Assembly (NCBI GenBank): GCA_008477525.1
Contig: SPDT01000007.1
Span: 2,294,001-2,358,000 of the forward strand
Length of the DNA stretch: 64,000 nucleotides
Direction of reading: 5' to 3'
Source: Hypomyces perniciosus
Lineage: Eukaryota; Ascomycota; Sordariomycetes; Hypocreales; Hypocreaceae
Positions 1 through 9,124 of the stretch are shown piece by piece (position 1 is the stretch's first letter; the number at the start of each line of letters is the position of its first letter). Below the pieces are notes generated by a model, which did not search any database, was not told where the DNA came from, and worked only from the letters and a program-made list of their open reading frames with translations. The translations under genes were made by a program, and so were the position numbers.

Positions 1-4
1 GAGA

Positions 5-319
5 ATGACTTTATCCTCCGAAGCGATCATCGCCCTGGTAGGGGTTTTTGTTGCCGTCCCCTCAGCGGCCCTCATTCTTTGGAGGTTGTACAAGAAAAGT
101 ACTAGATCGAACGCACCTAAAACCTCTACAGGTACGTTGCCAGGCGTCGTTGGACACAATTCATCCTTGGAAATTGCACTGACATGAATAGGGGAGGATA
201 CTGAGCAAACCGAACTCATCGGACATACCCAACGAACACCAGCTGGAAGCGAGAATGTTCATCAACCGGGCCGACCAGTCGCGACTGTTGGAGTGGTCGT
301 TTGTGTCCACCTTCCCTGA
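5..319 (+). CDS. Small single-pass membrane protein (hypothetical)
   Basis: Two exons, 5-131 and 192-319, give 84 residues. The 60-nt intron starts GTACGT, ends TAG and has a CTGAC branch-like site at 179-183; exon 1 ends in phase 1 and exon 2 opens in the matching frame. Residues about 7-27 form one hydrophobic segment followed by a basic cluster (RLYKK), suggesting a short extracellular N-terminus and a cytoplasmic, polar C-terminal half. No known domain is recognised. Reading through the intron gives a slightly shorter product, so the splice form is inferred. The ATG is five bases from the window edge, and an upstream exon cannot be excluded. Confidence 0.45.
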
Positions 320-746
320 CGCTTCGAGCCGAATAAATGTATATATTCGGAATTAAGTGGAATTGCTGTTACAAATTGTATACAGATTAACGGAGTACCT
401 CTCGGAGGTTGAGCTTCACCCACCGGCACTTTGGTATCGGCGCCGGCGAAATAGTGGGTATGACGGCCCCGATGGATCCGCTACGGCATGAGACGAATAC
501 GCATTTTATTCGGTGCTCACTTGGACCGAGAGGGGTGGTTCTTTGTATCGTCGTCTTCATGCTAGTCATTATATGCCAGATATGTTGATGGTTTTGAGAA
601 ACAAGCTCTTGTGTGACGCATGGCATTGAATTGTCAGGCAGACGTCCGTTTCCCAGATCACACCCACAAAATGCGACCACCATCTCCATTGACAGCAAGT
701 GGCATCATCCATTTCCATTTCTAGAAATGGATCATGATCATCACGA
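320..746. other. Intergenic
   Basis: No reading frame here looks coding. It holds the 3' flank of the small membrane protein and the 3' flank of the minus-strand 'ipa'-type gene; these two genes converge. Confidence 0.6.
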
Positions 747-2873
747 TCATGCAACTTCAAATGTCGTCTCTCCCCATCCGTACACCCTCTTCAATCGACG
801 TGCATAGACTGGTATCAAATATCCTTCAATCCGAGACTTGTGCGGTCGGTGCACTGTGAACGATTTTTCTACCTTCATGCTCTCGGGCGGTAGAAAGGTA
901 TACACAGACCCAAATTTGGGCACGATGGAAAATCCCAACTCGGCCATGCCTCCCTCAAAAGCTGCCCAGTTTACTGAGCCTCTTGCTTTTGCCTTGTTGA
1001 ACAGCGTGGAAAAAACTTCAGCAGTTGACGCGCTGACTTTGAACTTCTGCGATGGCACTGCGGGTTCCTCTTGGGTAGGTGTGGTGAGTGACATAATGAT
1101 CCCAAACTTGGTTACCTGAGAGGGACGTGTCTTTTCTTTTTCCTTTCGTTGCTTGACTCGCTCATCCCATGGCTGCTGGGGTGTCACGGGGAGGGGCACA
1201 TAGTCGGTCTTTTCCAGTTTGGCCTTTGCTTGTTGGTACTGGTCCTGAAGATCAGTTAAGCAGTCCTCGATGAGATCTTGGTAAAGAAATCCCATTTTTG
1301 CGCCAGCCTCCTCGATAATGAACCTGTCAAGTTCTTTCAGCGCGCCCTCCGCCATTCCGGGTTCAAGAAGATTGTCTATAGGAACTGCAAAGTCGCACAG
1401 GTCGACTTTGTTCCTGAGAGGGTTTAGGCCAACGTTTAGATCCTCGGATCTAGACACAAACATTTGTCCCTTCTTGCGGGAGAGGGGTGGCATCGAGATG
1501 ACCGGGGACAAATCCTGAATGAATCCAGTGATTACGGCCAAATCTCCCAATGAGTCAACCTCCCTCTCTTGTAGGTTCTCTCGGTCCATGGGATGGGATT
1601 CATAAAGTTCACTCAGTTTCTTGATCCACTCCACTGCCTTGGCTGCATTGGTCTGGGACTGGCACAAACGGAGCATATAGTGGAGTTGGGGATTGGTTCT
1701 GGTGAGCTCTTCTGGGCTGATCTTCATATTGACCTTTGCATTTCCAGCGCTGTCGGATGAGTTGGGTATGCGCTTAAAGTACTTGGAGCCTGTGCCAGTC
1801 CGGACATGTCGAGTGAAGAGGGCTTGCGCTCGGCTGTACTCCAGATGACACACGTTCGAGATTTCCTGAAGAATAATAGCACGATACACCTTGTCGGTAG
1901 TCGAGCTTCCGAGGAGTGCTAGCAGGCGACATATGTAATTCCAAATTGCAGTGCCTTTAATTGCAGCGTGAATCGACTCGAAGATGGCACCGCTGATGTG
2001 TTTGTCCGTGTGGAGAAGCAAGTGACGACCTTTGTCATCGGCGACAAGCTCCGGTCGGCTGAAGAACCAAACATTGACGGCGTGAGTAAGCACAACTGGT
2101 TCCGTAGAGAGTAGACCCAAGTACTCCTCCAGAGAACCATTTTGATCCTGGGCACTGGCAATCAGGTCTGGAAGGGAGAGCTTCTTCGGCCGCTCTTGAA
2201 TTGAGAGCTTAGAAAGTGCAGCTGATGCAGCTTGGTCAGACTTTTTTGTTCGCTGATTTTTAACTCTTGTTTGAGAACCCAGGTCCAGAATGTCCTCAAT
2301 GAGGATATTGAGGGCCTGCAACAGATAAAGCTGCCTCTCCAGGATGAGTTCGCCAGTTGATTGAGGTATGCAGAGGCCGGCCCGAATGGCAGGTGCGAAA
2401 CCAGCCAGTGTCTCGCGGTGATCGGACATGATCTTAAAAGACGCTCCATATTGGTCATCGTCCAAGAAGAAGGTATGACAGTTCTTGAAGGGCTCAGCAT
2501 GCCGAAGATTTCTTTTCTCCATCATCTCAAGAATGAAGTCACGATCTCCGGGTCCAGCATTGACGCCACTGCAATACTGCTGGAATAGGGACGTCGTACC
2601 ACGATGTTTCAGGAGATCCAATAGGAAGTCGGGCCCAGTTGAGATGTCACGCAGATTCAGCTCGGGGATGAATTTGTAGACATTTCCCAGGGACGTATCT
2701 AAGGGGTGTCGAAGCACAACGCCTCCTTGTGTACCAGCAGCAAGACATTTTGCTCGTTGGCCTTGGTCGAAAGAACGCCAGACGCTGTCGACTTTGGCAG
2801 CATGAATCCTGTATTTTCGAGCAAGGTCGGCGTGCAGCTCCCTCACTGCGTCGGCATTCGAGGCATGATCCAT
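747..2873 (-). CDS. Fungal 'ipa'-type protein with HicA-like C-terminal domain
   Basis: An intronless gene of 708 residues. The frame is open for 45 codons upstream, but the first ATG with normal protein-like sequence after it (MDHASNADAV) is at 2873. The long N-terminal part is mixed helical and matches, from memory, ascomycete proteins annotated only as 'ipa protein'. The last ~95 residues look different: a helix, then LGF, a conserved GS followed by aromatic/proline residues (GSVYTFLPP), then an HRPH motif and a closing helix. That order resembles the double-stranded-RNA-binding-like fold of HicA mRNA interferases, with HRPH in the position of the catalytic histidine. This domain call is my inference from pattern. 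No antitoxin-like partner lies beside it. Confidence 0.7.
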   Translation of the reverse strand: MDHASNADAVRELHADLARKYRIHAAKVDSVWRSFDQGQRAKCLAAGTQGGVVLRHPLDTSLGNVYKFIPELNLRDISTGPDFLLDLLKHRGTTSLFQQYCSGVNAGPGDRDFILEMMEKRNLRHAEPFKNCHTFFLDDDQYGASFKIMSDHRETLAGFAPAIRAGLCIPQSTGELILERQLYLLQALNILIEDILDLGSQTRVKNQRTKKSDQAASAALSKLSIQERPKKLSLPDLIASAQDQNGSLEEYLGLLSTEPVVLTHAVNVWFFSRPELVADDKGRHLLLHTDKHISGAIFESIHAAIKGTAIWNYICRLLALLGSSTTDKVYRAIILQEISNVCHLEYSRAQALFTRHVRTGTGSKYFKRIPNSSDSAGNAKVNMKISPEELTRTNPQLHYMLRLCQSQTNAAKAVEWIKKLSELYESHPMDRENLQEREVDSLGDLAVITGFIQDLSPVISMPPLSRKKGQMFVSRSEDLNVGLNPLRNKVDLCDFAVPIDNLLEPGMAEGALKELDRFIIEEAGAKMGFLYQDLIEDCLTDLQDQYQQAKAKLEKTDYVPLPVTPQQPWDERVKQRKEKEKTRPSQVTKFGIIMSLTTPTQEEPAVPSQKFKVSASTAEVFSTLFNKAKARGSVNWAAFEGGMAELGFSIVPKFGSVYTFLPPESMKVEKSFTVHRPHKSRIEGYLIPVYARRLKRVYGWGETTFEVA

Positions 2874-4038
2874 GGTGTCAACCAAAGCGCTATACTGTGT
2901 AACTACTAGACAGGTCGAGCGCGCTGAAGATCCGAGATGGATTAGAGTGTAGGAAGTGGTTGAGTAGGAGATTGCAGATATCGCGTACTTGACTCGGACG
3001 AGAATCACGTGGAGAGTGATGACATTTATCGAGCGTCATGTTGGGGAGAGGGAGGCTATTGTTTTTTTTTTCCTTAAAAAAAGTAATTCTGTTATCGCTA
3101 TTAAATAAAGAAATTATCATTTTTGCAAACCCCCAAGCTTATTAACCCCCCCTTCTTCATGGATTTTTATGAGAAAAGACGCCCTGGACTGTTTTGATGC
3201 GGGGACGTCCACTATCCATGGGTTAGCATTCTCCTCCATAGCGCATCTACGGAGTAGAATCTAGATTCCGGTTGAAGCATTCAACAGCTAAGACATTCTC
3301 GAGCTTGCAACACCCAGCTACCAGTCATGACCCTGCAAACAATACATGTACAGCATTCGATACTTCAAGGTTCTCTCTCATAGACAGTCAGACGCAGTAA
3401 CATGTTGGAGATTATTTACAGCCTCAATCTGAATCAATACAACAGCCTCTGTGACTTGTAACACGACAGCGCGTGAACATGACAGTCATCTTTAGGCTAT
3501 ACAATGTGGCATCTAATCTGGTCATAGTATCGTATCCACGGACGAAGCATTAACCTCTGTTCACTGAGCTCGTCTCATCAAAGAAAACGTATTCTGGGTC
3601 CTTTTATTCTTCACTTTGGGGGGGGGGGGGGTGAACAACAAACCTACAATCGAATGGCGGTACCTTCAGCGTTCTGATATTCGTGATTCACTTGGGGTCT
3701 TGGGGTGACTCCATCTTCACCTAGCTATTTGAACCTTTCTGGCTTTGTTCTCATAAGTTGAGCCGCACGTCGTACGAAAATCACTCCTCCAATCCTGATC
3801 AGTGATTTGCTGCTGCTCTAACCTCGATGATTCGGGCTTCATTCACTCACTTCATTCGGAATATGGATTATATAGCACATACCTCTCTTGCCGACGACTA
3901 CGGCAGTCCCTCAAATCTCTTCCGCCAACCACTGAACCTGCTCAAGATCGACCGACGAGAACGAAACTTTGTCCGCTGCCTAGTTCGATATCTGATTGAC
4001 TCTCTTTCGTGGGAATCGAACAGCTCAAGGCCGTCATC
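2874..4038. other. Intergenic, divergent promoter region
   Basis: Separates the minus-strand 'ipa'-type gene from the plus-strand Cys-rich gene. It contains T and A homopolymer runs near 3060-3090, one TACGGAGTA word at 3248-3256 and a run of 14 G at 3618-3631. Short overlapping frames at 3800-4038 are more likely leader than coding. Confidence 0.55.
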
Positions 4039-4533
4039 ATGTGTATATTCCGCATCGAGGTCGACGTCTGCTCCTGCCGGGACCCCGACTGCCTGCAGAA
4101 GTCGGATGTCTTCGGTCAGCTCGAAAGCCCGGCGATACAGGAAACTGGGGGACACATCTCCAAAGTCCACAGCTACACACTGGAAGGCCCAAAGTGCTTC
4201 GACTTCTTCTACAACGACCACCCATTCCGACCCATAGCGAGCTGGGGTTTTGCGAATCACCCAAATGGCAAGCAAGACTGCAAGAATAGAATCTTCCTCA
4301 TTGATACCACTCGCGCTGTTACCAACGTCATGTGCAAGGGGTGCAAGAAGTTTTGCTTCCAGCCATCACCTCCTTCTTCGCCGACCCCAGGCCCTTCTGG
4401 CAGCAATGCTCCAGGCAATAATGCTTCCAGCAGCAAGGCGTCTAGTGGTAAGGCATCGAGTAGTAGGGCTTCTGGCAGCAAAGCATCCACTAGCAAGGCA
4501 TCGAGCAACAGGGCTTCTGGCAGCAGGGCTTAA
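4039..4533 (+). CDS. Cys-rich protein with basic Ser/Ala pentapeptide tail
   Basis: 164 residues from the ATG at 4039; the frame is open a little further upstream but only from a GTG. The N-terminal ~115 residues carry paired cysteines (CSC, a later CKGC and KFC) and aromatic residues typical of a small folded or zinc-binding domain, but I do not recognise the family. A Pro/Ser linker follows, then seven tandem pentapeptides of the form [K/R/N]AS[S/G/T][S/G/N] at 4420-4524, giving a strongly basic tail. There is no signal peptide at this start. The 15-bp DNA period suggests expansion by slippage. Function unknown. Confidence 0.55.
   Translation: MCIFRIEVDVCSCRDPDCLQKSDVFGQLESPAIQETGGHISKVHSYTLEGPKCFDFFYNDHPFRPIASWGFANHPNGKQDCKNRIFLIDTTRAVTNVMCKGCKKFCFQPSPPSSPTPGPSGSNAPGNNASSSKASSGKASSSRASGSKASTSKASSNRASGSRA
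4420..4524 (+). repeat. 15-bp coding minisatellite (seven pentapeptide units)
   Basis: Seven imperfect in-frame 15-bp units encode [K/R/N]-A-S-[S/G/T]-[S/G/N]. They form the C-terminal tail of the Cys-rich protein. Confidence 0.75.
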
Positions 4534-4935
4534 GACTTCTTCCTGAGCTCATCACATAATATTTGACCGAAAATGCAATCGATTGTGGTCTGCTAACTCC
4601 GTTTAGACACAGGAAGAACGGTGATAGTGTACGTGCGTCTTTGGTTGAAAACCATCAGACGAGAACATGTAGCTCTGTTAGACACAAATAAATGCTTCTT
4701 CCCATCCCCGATGTCCGTGACCATGAACCCTCGATGGGTACCTCCCGTTTATTCATTCCGTAGAAATGCTTCGGCAACCTGGTTTCCGTCAAAGTCTCCG
4801 TTGATGAGTCTAAAAACGATTCTCCATTGATAGAGGCAGCACAGACTAGTTACATGTCAGCATCGTAACTTTATAAAATCACTTGTTTCTATAACTTGAA
4901 CGCCAGTGAAAAACACTGCTATTTTATGGGTCAAC

Positions 4936-5582
4936 TTACAGAGAACTGGTCCCCATACTCCCACAGCCGATCACTAAGTTTTCCAGGATGGTGGCAGTTC
5001 CGGCATCCATATTGGCAATGTGGGTGTTGTCGCTGTACACAGAAAAAATGAGGGCCATTGCAATGGCCCATCCAACAGTCGACAGGAGAAGTACAGTAAT
5101 GTACCACTTCGACGGTCGTGGGTTGATAGGAGAAACAGGCTTGGCCGCTGGTCCTGTTAGCGGGATGTGGAGGCAGGCCTAAACACCGAGATGTCAGTTA
5201 TAGCCAAGTTGCCAAGTATTTTGAGTTGTGATCGTGTACGTACGCTGGCAAGATTTAAGGAAGCCGCTGCGAGAAGCAGTTGGCCTGGCTGCATGGAGAT
5301 GATGGCCGCCGACAGTCCGAGGACTGCCATGGCTGACAGCCATCGTCCAGCTCCGGCGTTGAAGGCTTGGTTGTAGAGGCCAACTACCTTGTTGGTTGAA
5401 CGGCTGCAATTTTGCGAGTCATGAAAGAGATCGTCGGTCCGGTAGTGGTTGTTCTGACCAGACTCATAGTCTCGTTGAGCTACCTCCCGCAAAGTAGGGA
5501 GCTCCAAAGGCTCTCCAGGTGCGTCGTTTACCACCGTCACGCAAACCGGCACTGGCCGAATCTGATGGCTTGGAGTTCCCAT
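4936..5582 (-). CDS. Small multi-pass membrane protein (hypothetical)
   Basis: Two exons on the minus strand, 5244-5582 and 4936-5178, joined in phase 0 across a 65-nt intron (GTACGT...TTTAG); 193 residues. The start is the first ATG of the frame (MGTPSHQIRP). The first ~65 residues are polar. Then come two or three hydrophobic stretches: around WLSAMAVLGLSAAIISM, a second ending LLLAAASLNLAS at the splice junction, and in exon 2 WYITVLLSTVGWAIAMALIF. The layout suggests a cytosolic N-terminus and a small membrane domain. I do not recognise a family. An upstream exon is possible. Confidence 0.5.
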
Positions 5583-7439
5583 CGTGGCTGTTGCGAGAAT
5601 ACAAGATGACCACAATCAAAGGACAAAGACGTTCCTCGATGGATATGTAGAAGGATTTCTGTATTCGGCCCTTGTTCAGATCTTTGGCTTGTGGGAATGA
5701 TGTGAAAGAACAATTCTCACTTGTCAGGGACATGAACAAGTCTTTGATTTGACACTCCGGTAACCTGGTCACGCGGAAGTGAAATCAGCTGTCTGCACCT
5801 AGGTAGTCCATTAATCACCCCCAAAAACAAAACGCGTTCCTGTCACCTCAGGCAACCAGGCCTATTTCACGTTGACGCCGCCTTTGCCAGCTGGTAAAGT
5901 AATTTATCTAGTGGAATGCATACCTGTATTTTCCCAGGTCCAAATCTACGTATGCCGGCTTTGCAAGAAAACTCAGGGGGCCGTTCATACTGAACAATCC
6001 GCCAGATACAAGGAAAGTAATCGAGATGGACATCCTGTTCAAATTATCTATCCCAGACAAGTCATGCCACAATTCGAATTCACTAAACGTATTGGTGTAT
6101 ATTAACATTCCTGCTGATTCTATTACTGTGGACATTCTCAGCTGTCGTATCAAATCCACTCCGGCAAAACTAGCACCTAGCATGTGGCAATCGAATTATC
6201 GAGACTTGCAGATGGCACTGTCGATTACTCGAAGACTTTTCACCAGTAATATCGAAACTGGGTGAGGGCACTTGAAGAGATGGAATTCAACGACGTAGGT
6301 ATCCCAACCCTACCCCTACAGCTTAGCCGTTCAACACCCTCAAAAGTGATCTTTCGGAAAGGTTCGAGTAGACAGGTATCAATCAGGCTTGGAGGGCCCA
6401 GAAGGGGGTTACACTCCTTTACAAGAATGCTGCACACAAGTCATGTGCTCACTTCCAAGGATGCTCCAATTGCTTGCCTTTGGGAAAATAAGGTCCAAAA
6501 GGTGACAATGCTTCCTTGACTGGTCCCTCCAAGAGCCAATCTTCCGATCTTCAACCAAGACGCTGGATTTTTTCTTCGCCAGCCTTGTGAACACGAGTAA
6601 CCGATTCTTCGACCCCTTGGACCTGTAGATCCTACCGCACGGTGGCATCTGTGAGAGAATATGTTTCAAACCATGCCGACATTCACTCTTGAAAGGGGCT
6701 CTAGAGTTCTTTGGAAGGGGGGGACTCTTCAGGTCATCTGAAGTTCATAATTACTACCAACACATGAATGGCACATTAATTGGAAGGGCCAAGTCTGTAT
6801 AGATATGTGATATGTGGCCTTAAGGAATGAAGATGACATCGCATGAGCCAACCAACCATGGACAGACCCAACGGCGAGCCAACTACGTGTAAAGAGACGG
6901 GAACCAAGCGGAAGTTTCCCGAGGGCGGTTTCTCAATAACGATAGCTCTATCGACTCAACCTCTGATTAAACCATGCGCTCCTATGCACGTATCTATTGA
7001 GATTCTTTCCACCACACAAAACTCGGGGTGGCCCGCCTGATTTCCAGCAATGTATGTATGTACTGAAGGAATGTGTGCAGTTGGTCTCTTCAAGGGTAGA
7101 CAGAGCAAACAAACAAGTTGGTCCGAGTACCTCTTCACAGTGACAGCTGAGGTCAACCCGAGACGCACTTCTGTCACCTGCATGACAAACTGGCACTCAA
7201 ACTTGATGCCTCAGTTATGGGTGACATGGTGAATCGAAGGGTTTTAGCCGTTCAATCCAACAACCATTTCACGTTTGTCTAAAGGTATAAATTTCTCCAC
7301 TTTATCATGAACTTTTGCCCTTTATCTCCTTTCTTTATCAACCTTTCCGGCAATTTCTAGTTCACTCTCCAATATCACAACGATTCTACCAACAATCTCA
7401 GCTGTCCTAATAACAATCCCATCTCTCATCTCTGCCAAG
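5583..7439. other. Intergenic
   Basis: No frame here is convincing; the short frames overlap one another on both strands without start context or domain signal. The last ~160 bases hold a TATA box and a pyrimidine-rich leader of the secreted-protein gene that follows. Confidence 0.55.
7286..7291 (+). promoter_or_regulatory. TATA box of secreted Cys-rich gene
   Basis: TATAAA lies 149 nt upstream of the ATG at 7440, with a CT/CA-rich leader between them, as expected for a strongly regulated fungal promoter. Confidence 0.5.
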
Positions 7440-7792
7440 ATGAAGATCGCTGGTACTTCTATCCCTCATTCGTTATCACAGCAACTCTAGGCTAACACAT
7501 TCCGATAGACTCGGTCCTCTACGCCATCGCCGTGATAGCCGCCACTGTGGCAGGCGGCCCCGTCGATGTAGTCAACATCGAGACTACTGCCGTGTCTAGC
7601 CCTCACGAAGTCAATACCAAGGCGTTCTGCTTCGCCGCCTGCTCCCACTACTACGAATTCTGCGTCGAGAAACCGTTCAACTATAACTGCGATGCACGTG
7701 GAAACTTGATCCATGACAAGGAGTGGCCCAAGTGTCGGGAGAAGTGCTGGTGCATGTGCGATGCAGCCTGCCCGCGCCATAGGTGCGACTAG
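7440..7792 (+). CDS. Small secreted cysteine-rich protein (effector-like)
   Basis: Two exons, 7440-7452 and 7509-7792, separated by a 56-nt intron after only 13 coding bases; 98 residues. Splicing is needed to obtain the signal peptide: MKIAD then SVLYAIAVIAATVAGG, a short basic N-terminus, a hydrophobic core and small residues at a likely cleavage site near residue 21. The mature part of about 77 residues has ten cysteines, several closely spaced (CFAAC, CREKCWCMC, CPRHRC), enough for five disulfides. This is the profile of a fungal small secreted protein: an effector, antimicrobial or surface protein. No known fold is recognised. A TATA box and a CT-rich leader lie upstream. Confidence 0.75.
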
Positions 7793-8119
7793 GTGCTGGC
7801 CAAGCGAAGAATTACTGTTGGGGGCATCTGGGCTCCTTTGGACAACAGAGGAAATTCTTGGAGGGACAGTGAATGAAGTTATGAATACCTTAGTAGGCAA
7901 CGTCCGACTAGCTAGCCACTGTGACTGCTAAACAAAGAAATTATTTGGGGTCTACCATTCTATTCCGTCATTTCCTTCTACTGCAATTGATTCCGCCCAT
8001 TACCCATTCGATTCATAGCCCATCTATATTGAAATACACCAAAGAAAGCTTTTTCAGAAAGGAAACTGAAAACGAGGATGTCGTGTGTGTTTTCGTCCCA
8101 GGGTACTTTATCTATGGCT
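7793..8119. other. Intergenic between convergent genes
   Basis: The 3' flanks of the secreted-protein gene and of the RTA1-family gene. No coding signal seen. Confidence 0.6.
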
Positions 8120-9124
8120 TTACGCCTTCGCCATCAGAAGTTTGGGTAGATTGTTGTTGTTGTTGTTGTCAAGTACCATTCCAGGATGTGCGATACAGAG
8201 AGAAAATACCGCGATAGCGATGAGGCTGTAATCAAATGTTAGTATAATTTCAGCAGAGGAGATCGTCGACGAAAGGGTACATACACTCCCTCAAGTCCGA
8301 TAAACAGGGCCTGGTCCGTTATCAGGTGAGAGTTGACATAACCTTGGCTCAACTCATAACAGCGATACACGCATCGCACAAAGATCAAGAAGCTAGCGGC
8401 GCCGAAGAAGCCAAAGAAGAGGCGTAATTTTAAGCTCAGGAGTGTATTCTTTTTGCGGAAATATCGGATCAAGTAATCGGCGAAAAGGAGGCAGAATATG
8501 AGGAGAACGGCCACCTGTAGTGCCAAACCACCCATGGCGATGTTGATTCCCGTTTGGCTAGAATCCGTGCTGACTGTCGACATAGCGCCGCCAATGGCTT
8601 GGAGAAGGAGACACACAATATCGGCAGGGATGAAGATCCAGTAGAAAAGTTGGGGTTTCATGCGCGAAAGTTCGGGAGCGAAGTGATTGATGCTGCTCAA
8701 AGCGTTAGCCAAGATCTGCTCGCTCAAGGTGAAGCTTGAAGGGAGACTCTTACGTTCTGGACAGGGTGATGTAAATGGCCGCAGTATAGAACACTGGTGC
8801 CGCAGTGATGAGGACGATTTGGATCATGAAAGCCCCAAAGGAGAAAGGGTTATTGTAGAGGAGGATGCGACCAACATATCCACCAATCTCAACAAGACAA
8901 CCCAAGATCATGCTCGACATGAACCCCCAGGTACGCCAGCGGATTCCGAGGAAGATATGGATACCCATTGCGATGGCAAAAAGGGCAACGAAAATGGCAT
9001 TTGCCGGGACTGAAGGGCGGTAATGGTAGACAGTCCATTCGAGAGGGCAGAGTTCGAGAGTACAATTCGTATGGGGACCGAAGAGGACGAAATCGTGCCG
9101 GTTTGGTGGTGGTGAGAGCGACAT
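8120..9124 (-). CDS. RTA1-family multi-pass membrane protein
   Basis: Three exons on the minus strand: 8754-9124, 8285-8695 and 8120-8225. The introns are 58 nt (branch GCTAAC) and 59 nt, and the product is 295 residues. It has seven hydrophobic segments. The N-terminal loop carries a Cys pair (C21, C26), EIGGYVGR sits at 79-86, and APVFYTAAIYITLSR precedes the first splice site. These are family marks of the fungal RTA1-like/lipid-translocating group, whose yeast members (RTA1, RSB1) affect resistance to 7-aminocholesterol and sphingoid-base export. The C-terminus has a run of six Asn from an AAC repeat. Plasma membrane location and a role in lipid or toxicant stress are inferred from the family. 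Confidence 0.9.

Noticed and set aside
747..1040. Calling the HicA-like domain an active toxin
   Set aside because: Only a pattern resemblance is visible; there is no antitoxin gene beside it, and the protein is a long conserved fungal one.
3618..3631. Run of 14 G
   Set aside because: A single homopolymer in an intergenic region; length may be a sequencing or assembly artefact and no feature depends on it.
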